Shown one piece after another: positions 59,537-64,000 of a stretch of 64,000 nt of DNA. Under the pieces are notes generated by a model, which was not told where the DNA came from, did no database searches, and saw only the letters and a program-made list of their open reading frames with translations. Every line of letters begins with the position of its first letter. Within the stretch, counting starts at the first letter, position 1. Both the position numbers and the translations under genes were made by a program. Source of the DNA: Chryseobacterium populi (lineage in GTDB: Bacteria > Bacteroidota > Bacteroidia > Flavobacteriales > Weeksellaceae); assembly GCF_000282115.1 (NCBI RefSeq), contig NZ_AKJY01000101.1, positions 1 through 64,000 of the forward strand, given 5' to 3'.

Positions 59537-61312
59537 ATGGCTACATTAAAAGGCGGCGAGTTCTTGGTAAAAGAAATTCCTGCAAATGAAATTTTCAGTA
59601 TTGAGGAACTGAATGAGGAACAAAAGATGCTTCGTGATTCTGCAAAGGAATTTATCGACAGAGAGGTGGTTCCGCAAAAAGAGCGTTTTGAAAAGAAAGA
59701 TTATGCATTCACTGAAGAGACTATGCGTAAACTGGGAGAAATGGGAATGCTGGGAATTGCAGTTCCTGAAGAATACGGAGGTTTGGGAATGGGATTCGTA
59801 ACCACAATGCTGGCTTGCGATTATATTTCCGGGGTGACAGGTTCATTGGCCACAGCCTATGGAGCTCACACAGGAATCGGAACCCTTCCTATCGTTCTTT
59901 ACGGTACTGAAGAACAAAAGAAAAAATATCTTCCGGATCTGGCTACAGGAACAAAATTCGGAGCTTATTGTCTTACAGAGCCGGATGCAGGTTCTGATGC
60001 CAACTCAGGAAAAACAAGAGCTAAACTTTCCGAAGACGGAAAACATTATATCATCAACGGCCAGAAGATGTGGATTTCCAACGCAGGCTTTGCAGATACA
60101 TTCACATTATTCGCTAAAATAGATGATGATAAAAATATTACAGGCTTTGTAATCAACCGTTCCGAGCTTGAAAATCCGGGAAGCTTAACTTTCGGAGAAG
60201 AGGAACACAAATTGGGAATCCGTGCTTCTTCTACCCGTCAGGTTTTCTTTAACGATATGAAAATCCCTGTTGAAAATCTTTTGGGAGAAAGAAATAACGG
60301 ATTTAAAATCGCTTTAAATGCATTAAACGTTGGCCGTATTAAATTGGCTGCTGCTTGTCTGGATGCACAGAGAAGAATTACCAACCATTCGATCCAGTAT
60401 TCTAACGAAAGAAAACAGTTTGGAGTTTCAATTTCAACATTCGGGGCCATCAGAAAGAAACTTGCTGAAATGGCAACCGGAGTTTTTGTAAGTGAATCAG
60501 GATCTTACAGAGCTGCTAAAAATATTGAAGATAAGGTGAATGAATTGGTTGCCGGAGGGCTCGATCATCAGGCAGCAGAATTGAAAGGTGTTGAAGAATT
60601 TGCAGTGGAATGTTCTATTCTTAAAGTATTTGTTTCCGATCTTGCCCAGCATACAGCTGATGAAGGAATTCAGGTATACGGTGGAATGGGATTCTCTGAA
60701 GAAACACCAATGGAAGCGGCATGGAGAGATTCAAGAATTTCAAGAATCTATGAAGGAACCAATGAAATCAACAGGTTATTGTCTGTAGGAATGCTGATTA
60801 AAAGAGCAATGAAAGGTGAATTAGACCTTTTATCTCCGGCAATGGCGATCAGTAAAGAGCTGATGGGAATCCCTTCATTTGATGTTCCTGATTATTCTGC
60901 ATTCATGAGTGAAGAAAAAGCAATTATCGCAAATCTTAAGAAAGTGTTCTTAATGGTTTCAGGAGCTGCACTTCAGAAATATATGACGGATATTGAAAAG
61001 CAACAGCATTTATTGCTGAATGCTTCAGAAATCCTTAACCAGATCTACATGGCGGAATCTGCTATCCTGAGAGCTGAAAAACACTTCTCTCCCGGTTCTG
61101 TGGAAGCTGCAATGGCTCAGCTAAATCTTTACAAAGCTGTTGAAAAAATCACGGTAGCCGCTAAAGAAGGGATCATTTCTTTCGCAGAAGGTGATGAGCA
61201 GAGAATGATGCTTTCAGGATTAAGAAGGTTCACAAAATATACCAATCACCCTAATGTAGTGGCGCTGACTGAAAAAATAGCAGCTCATTATATTGAAAAA
61301 GGAGCATATTAG
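59537..61312 (+). CDS. fadE: Acyl-CoA dehydrogenase with C-terminal extension (FadE type)
   Basis: FAD enzyme that forms enoyl-CoA, step 1 of beta-oxidation. The N-terminal helical domain has NEEQKMLRDSAKEFIDREVVPQ. The FAD/substrate middle domain has GAYCLTEPDAGSDANSGKTRAKLS and IINGQKMWISNAGFAD. The base E is in SRISRIYEGTNEINR (about residue 405). At 591 residues it has about 170 extra C-terminal residues relative to short-chain enzymes, like VLCAD/ACAD9 or B. subtilis FadE (594). It ends the operon at a strong terminator. Confidence 0.95.
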   Translation: MATLKGGEFLVKEIPANEIFSIEELNEEQKMLRDSAKEFIDREVVPQKERFEKKDYAFTEETMRKLGEMGMLGIAVPEEYGGLGMGFVTTMLACDYISGVTGSLATAYGAHTGIGTLPIVLYGTEEQKKKYLPDLATGTKFGAYCLTEPDAGSDANSGKTRAKLSEDGKHYIINGQKMWISNAGFADTFTLFAKIDDDKNITGFVINRSELENPGSLTFGEEEHKLGIRASSTRQVFFNDMKIPVENLLGERNNGFKIALNALNVGRIKLAAACLDAQRRITNHSIQYSNERKQFGVSISTFGAIRKKLAEMATGVFVSESGSYRAAKNIEDKVNELVAGGLDHQAAELKGVEEFAVECSILKVFVSDLAQHTADEGIQVYGGMGFSEETPMEAAWRDSRISRIYEGTNEINRLLSVGMLIKRAMKGELDLLSPAMAISKELMGIPSFDVPDYSAFMSEEKAIIANLKKVFLMVSGAALQKYMTDIEKQQHLLLNASEILNQIYMAESAILRAEKHFSPGSVEAAMAQLNLYKAVEKITVAAKEGIISFAEGDEQRMMLSGLRRFTKYTNHPNVVALTEKIAAHYIEKGAY

Positions 61313-61338
61313 TCTTTTAAAACATATATTTGATTTTA

Positions 61339-61367
61339 GAGAACGTCTCATTCTTTGAGGCGTTTTC
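61339..61367 (+). terminator. Terminator of fad operon
   Basis: GAGAACGTCTCA / TGAGGCGTTTTC, 12 bp with two G-U pairs and a 5-nt loop. It lies 27 bp beyond the fadE stop and is followed by TTT. Confidence 0.82.
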
Positions 61368-61510
61368 TTTGTAAATTACCCCGGAAAACCGCTTCCGGAG
61401 CTTCTGTATCAGCTGAAACAATTTCTTAACATACATATGAAAATAAAATCGGTTTAAATGCATCAGAGTTTTGAAGCATTTTTTATTTTTGTAATCTATT
61501 TTCTGAGAAA

Positions 61511-61957
61511 ATGACAAAAGAAGAATTACTACATAAAGCAATTAAAATTGCAGATAAAGCACATAAAGGCCAGACAGACAAATACCATGCTCCTTATATT
61601 GCCCATGTTATGCGTGTGATGGAATACGGTAAGACCATAGATGAAAAAATTGTAGGAGTTTTACACGACGTTGTAGAAGATCATCCTGCAGAGTTCAGCC
61701 TGGAATATTTAAGAACTGAAGGTTTCCCTGAATATATTCTATTTGCTGTGAGCTGCCTTACCAAATTTGATCCGGAAGAAGACTATGATGATTTTGTAAG
61801 AAGGACCGAAAGATCTCCGTTGGCTGTAGCCGTAAAACTGAATGACCTTCGTGACAATATGGATCTGAGAAGGGTAAACCGCGAGCTTACTCCCAAAGAC
61901 ATTAAAAGATTTAATAAATACCTTAAAGCCTATCATTACCTGATAGAAAAATATTAA
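61511..61957 (+). CDS. HD-domain phosphohydrolase-like protein
   Basis: A 148-residue protein of the SpoT/RelA-like HD group. The metal ligands are H18 or H32 (AHKGQ, YIAHV), the HD pair H52-D53 in VLHDVVEDHP and D113-like residues in KLNDLRDNM. The AHKGQTDKYHAPYIAHVMRVM and VGVLHDVVED strings match small ppGpp/nucleotide hydrolases (metazoan-type MESH1 and bacterial homologues). It lacks a synthetase domain, so hydrolysis of (p)ppGpp or another nucleotide is possible; the substrate is unproven. A TATTTTTG box lies at 61484-61491. Confidence 0.85.
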   Translation: MTKEELLHKAIKIADKAHKGQTDKYHAPYIAHVMRVMEYGKTIDEKIVGVLHDVVEDHPAEFSLEYLRTEGFPEYILFAVSCLTKFDPEEDYDDFVRRTERSPLAVAVKLNDLRDNMDLRRVNRELTPKDIKRFNKYLKAYHYLIEKY

Positions 61958-61965
61958 TAAAACAA

Positions 61966-64000
61966 ATGACTGATAACCTACCTAAAATCTCATCAGCTTA
62001 CAAAACTAAGCTGACATCTGCTATTATATCTGTTTCAATATTTTTCCTGCTCTATTTTGTCTTAATCCTTGTCTCTCTCCTGCTGATTTTCTTATTAGGC
62101 TACGGAGCGATCAAGATTTTAATGATTAAATTAGGATATTTTAGCTTTATTGCTGCAATCGGCCTGTTCAGCATCGGTATTTTTGTATTTATTTTTTTAG
62201 TGAAATTTATTTTCTCCAAAAATCATTACAGCACAAGGCATCTGATAGAAATCACACCTAAACATCAACCCGAACTGTTCGCGATTATTGACGAAATTGT
62301 TTCAGAAACAAAAGTACAGAAACCGAAAAAAGTATTTCTTTCCCCTGACGTTAATGCAAGTGTAAGCTACAATTCCGTATTCTGGAGCATGTTTCTGCCC
62401 GTAAAGAAAAACCTTACGATCGGAATGGGCCTGATCAATTCTACAAGTGTTGGTGAACTGAAAAGTATTTTAGCCCATGAATTCGGACATTTTTCACAAC
62501 GAAGCATGAAAGTCGGCGGCTACGTTAGTCAGGCTGAGAAAATTATCTTTGAAACCGTTTACAATAATAAAGATTATGAAAACTTTATATTAAACGGTAC
62601 CGGGTATGCAGCATTTAAATTCTTCGGAATGATCTCAGTGGGTTTTATTAATGTATTTCAATATATTTTAAAGAGTGTTTCCAATTTTTTATTCAAAAAC
62701 CATGCATCTCTGCAAAGGGAAATGGAATATCACGCCGATGCCATTGCCACCTTTATTACCAATCCTAAGGAACAGGCCTCTTCCCTTCTGAGATTAGAAT
62801 TAAGCGATGCTGCATTCAACTACTCTTTTAATTTCTATATCAGTAGTGAACAAAAGTACCTGCCGGAAAACCTTTATAAAAACCAGGCTGCATTAATGAA
62901 AATTTTTAGCGAAAGAAATAATCATCCTTATGAAAATGGCCTGCCTAAAGTAGATGTAGAAGATTTAAAACGTTACAATAAAACCAAGATTGAAATTGAA
63001 GATCAATGGTCTTCTCATCCGGAAGTAGCCAAAAGAGTGGAGATGATCTGGAAAAACACAACTCAAAACTGTCCGGAAAATCATGAACTTGCTAAAAACA
63101 TCATTCGCGGATTTGATGAGATATGTAAATCTTTAACAAGCAAATACCTTACTTTACACAGCATTAAAAATGTGGGTGAAGTTATTGAGGATAACGACAA
63201 ATTCCTGGCACTTTATAATGAAAAATATCCATATTATGAGATGGACAGCAAATTTAATGGCTATTACGAAAGGCATAATCCGATCCTCGAAAATGTGGAA
63301 TCTTTAATCAACAAGTCTGATTCTCACGGATTAGCTGACTGTTTCAGTGATAAAAAAGTGTCATTGGTCTATGAAAAAGTAGGTATTGAAAACGATCTGC
63401 TAACGTTAAATCAGCTTGTAGCCAACCCTAAAGTACTGAAAACATTTAAGTACAATGGAAAACTGTATAAAGGAAATGAAGCTGAAATTTTACTTCCGAG
63501 GGTCACAAAAGAGCTTGAAACAGTAAAAGCTGAACTAGAGGAAAATGATCAGGAGATATTTCAGTATTTCTACAATAAAGCAGATGATCAGAATAAAGAA
63601 ATCCTCCTTAATAAATACAAAAAAATTGCTGTAATAGACCGTGAATACGATGAGTTTAATCAATCGATCAATCAGTTTATCACTCACCTGCAATTCATGA
63701 CTGTTCAGCTGCCTTTTGAGGAAATCAGAAAACACAGGGCAACACTGCTGAGCCAGGAAAAACCTTTTAAACAAAAATTAAATGAATTTATAGAAACTTC
63801 CGGCTATAAAGACTTATTATCAGAAGAGCATAAAAATCAGCTGAAGCCTTTTATTAATTCGGAATATATCTATTTTAATAATGACCGTTACCTTCAGACA
63901 GAAGTGGATTCCGTATTTTCTTTGGTCAATGAATACCAGGTTATTCTTAATAAAACGTATACCGATTTCAAACTGGAATTATTGGATTTTCAGGCGGGTT
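61966..64000 (+). CDS. M48-family membrane metallopeptidase (3' end outside window)
   Basis: The frame begins at the ATG 61966, 9 bp after the HD gene, and is still open at the window end (678 codons visible). Two transmembrane helices (about residues 15-55 and 62-85) are followed by a cytoplasmic-type region. The zinc motif LAHEFGHFSQRS has H171, E172 and H175, and a third ligand probably lies in REMEYHADAIAT. This is the Ste24/HtpX-like gluzincin arrangement, with a long downstream part of unknown fold. It probably degrades misfolded or regulated membrane proteins. The substrate is not known. Confidence 0.9.
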   Translation, partial: MTDNLPKISSAYKTKLTSAIISVSIFFLLYFVLILVSLLLIFLLGYGAIKILMIKLGYFSFIAAIGLFSIGIFVFIFLVKFIFSKNHYSTRHLIEITPKHQPELFAIIDEIVSETKVQKPKKVFLSPDVNASVSYNSVFWSMFLPVKKNLTIGMGLINSTSVGELKSILAHEFGHFSQRSMKVGGYVSQAEKIIFETVYNNKDYENFILNGTGYAAFKFFGMISVGFINVFQYILKSVSNFLFKNHASLQREMEYHADAIATFITNPKEQASSLLRLELSDAAFNYSFNFYISSEQKYLPENLYKNQAALMKIFSERNNHPYENGLPKVDVEDLKRYNKTKIEIEDQWSSHPEVAKRVEMIWKNTTQNCPENHELAKNIIRGFDEICKSLTSKYLTLHSIKNVGEVIEDNDKFLALYNEKYPYYEMDSKFNGYYERHNPILENVESLINKSDSHGLADCFSDKKVSLVYEKVGIENDLLTLNQLVANPKVLKTFKYNGKLYKGNEAEILLPRVTKELETVKAELEENDQEIFQYFYNKADDQNKEILLNKYKKIAVIDREYDEFNQSINQFITHLQFMTVQLPFEEIRKHRATLLSQEKPFKQKLNEFIETSGYKDLLSEEHKNQLKPFINSEYIYFNNDRYLQTEVDSVFSLVNEYQVILNKTYTDFKLELLDFQAG

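Noticed and set aside
1..64000. CRISPR array, restriction-modification or other defence island
   Set aside because: No regularly spaced direct repeats, cas, methylase/endonuclease, retron or toxin-antitoxin pair was seen anywhere in the window.

Overview
The window looks like chromosomal DNA of a Bacteroidota bacterium close to Chryseobacterium (Flavobacteriia, Weeksellaceae). It is AT-rich. Two secreted peptidases carry type IX secretion (T9SS) sorting tails, and a PorQ homologue is present. Promoters follow the TTG / TAnnTTTG pattern of this phylum instead of the sigma70 pattern, and Shine-Dalgarno sequences are weak or absent. The gene neighbourhoods (ftsK-lolA-lptF/G, porQ-cmk, pyrH-frr) are typical of flavobacteria. 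I see no prophage, CRISPR array or plasmid functions; the only mobile-type gene is one REP-associated transposase.

Layout. 0.07-2.5 kb (+): tandem M28 peptidases with T9SS tails. 9.7-2.6 kb (-): complete eight-gene histidine operon hisGDCBHAF(IE), preceded by a promoter, a 16-codon His-rich leader peptide and a transcription attenuator. 14.5-9.7 kb (-): dapD followed by four tightly packed envelope-glycan genes (membrane GT87/DUF2029-like, GT2, polysaccharide deacetylase, GT4). 14.8-16.7 kb: NlpC/P60 lipoprotein, an orphan protein and a small lipoprotein. 17.2 kb: tRNA-Ala(GGC) with its own promoter and terminator. 18.5-17.5 kb (-): GNAT-MarR pair behind a palindromic operator. 24.9-18.6 kb (-): GbsR/MarR regulator plus complete tripartite RND efflux system. 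25-29 kb: GNAT, DUF2007 protein, lysine 6-aminotransferase and aminoadipate-semialdehyde dehydrogenase. 29-36 kb: small membrane protein, ribbon-helix-helix protein, SPFH protein, fused cytochrome c synthase, Crp/Fnr-type regulator and an unusual exported cysteine hydrolase.

36-41 kb (+): ftsK, lolA, LptF/G permease and a lipoprotein. 43.1-41.8 kb (-): pyrH-frr. 43.3-46.4 kb (+): porQ, cmk and a three-gene YtxH/holin-like envelope module. 46.4-51.5 kb: SpoU/TrmH methyltransferase head-to-head with a TamL-like OMP85 lipoprotein, then a SanA-like protein and a PaaE-type reductase. 51.5-54.5 kb (+): TlpA thioredoxin and a FecCD/FecE-type ABC transporter interrupted by a small membrane protein. 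54.5-61.3 kb (+): MarR regulator with two palindromic operators exactly 84 bp apart, then fadN-fadA-fadE beta-oxidation genes with a RAYT transposase and its REP hairpins between fadN and fadA. 61.5-64 kb (+): HD-domain protein and a truncated M48 peptidase.

The best-supported regulatory discovery is the histidine attenuator. It has a leader peptide with His codons, an antiterminator strand beginning on the last base of the leader stop codon, and an intrinsic terminator. The twin-operator fad regulon with an embedded RAYT/REP element and the nested divergent promoters at the methyltransferase/OMP85 boundary are the next most interesting. I found no clearly new defence or metabolic system.
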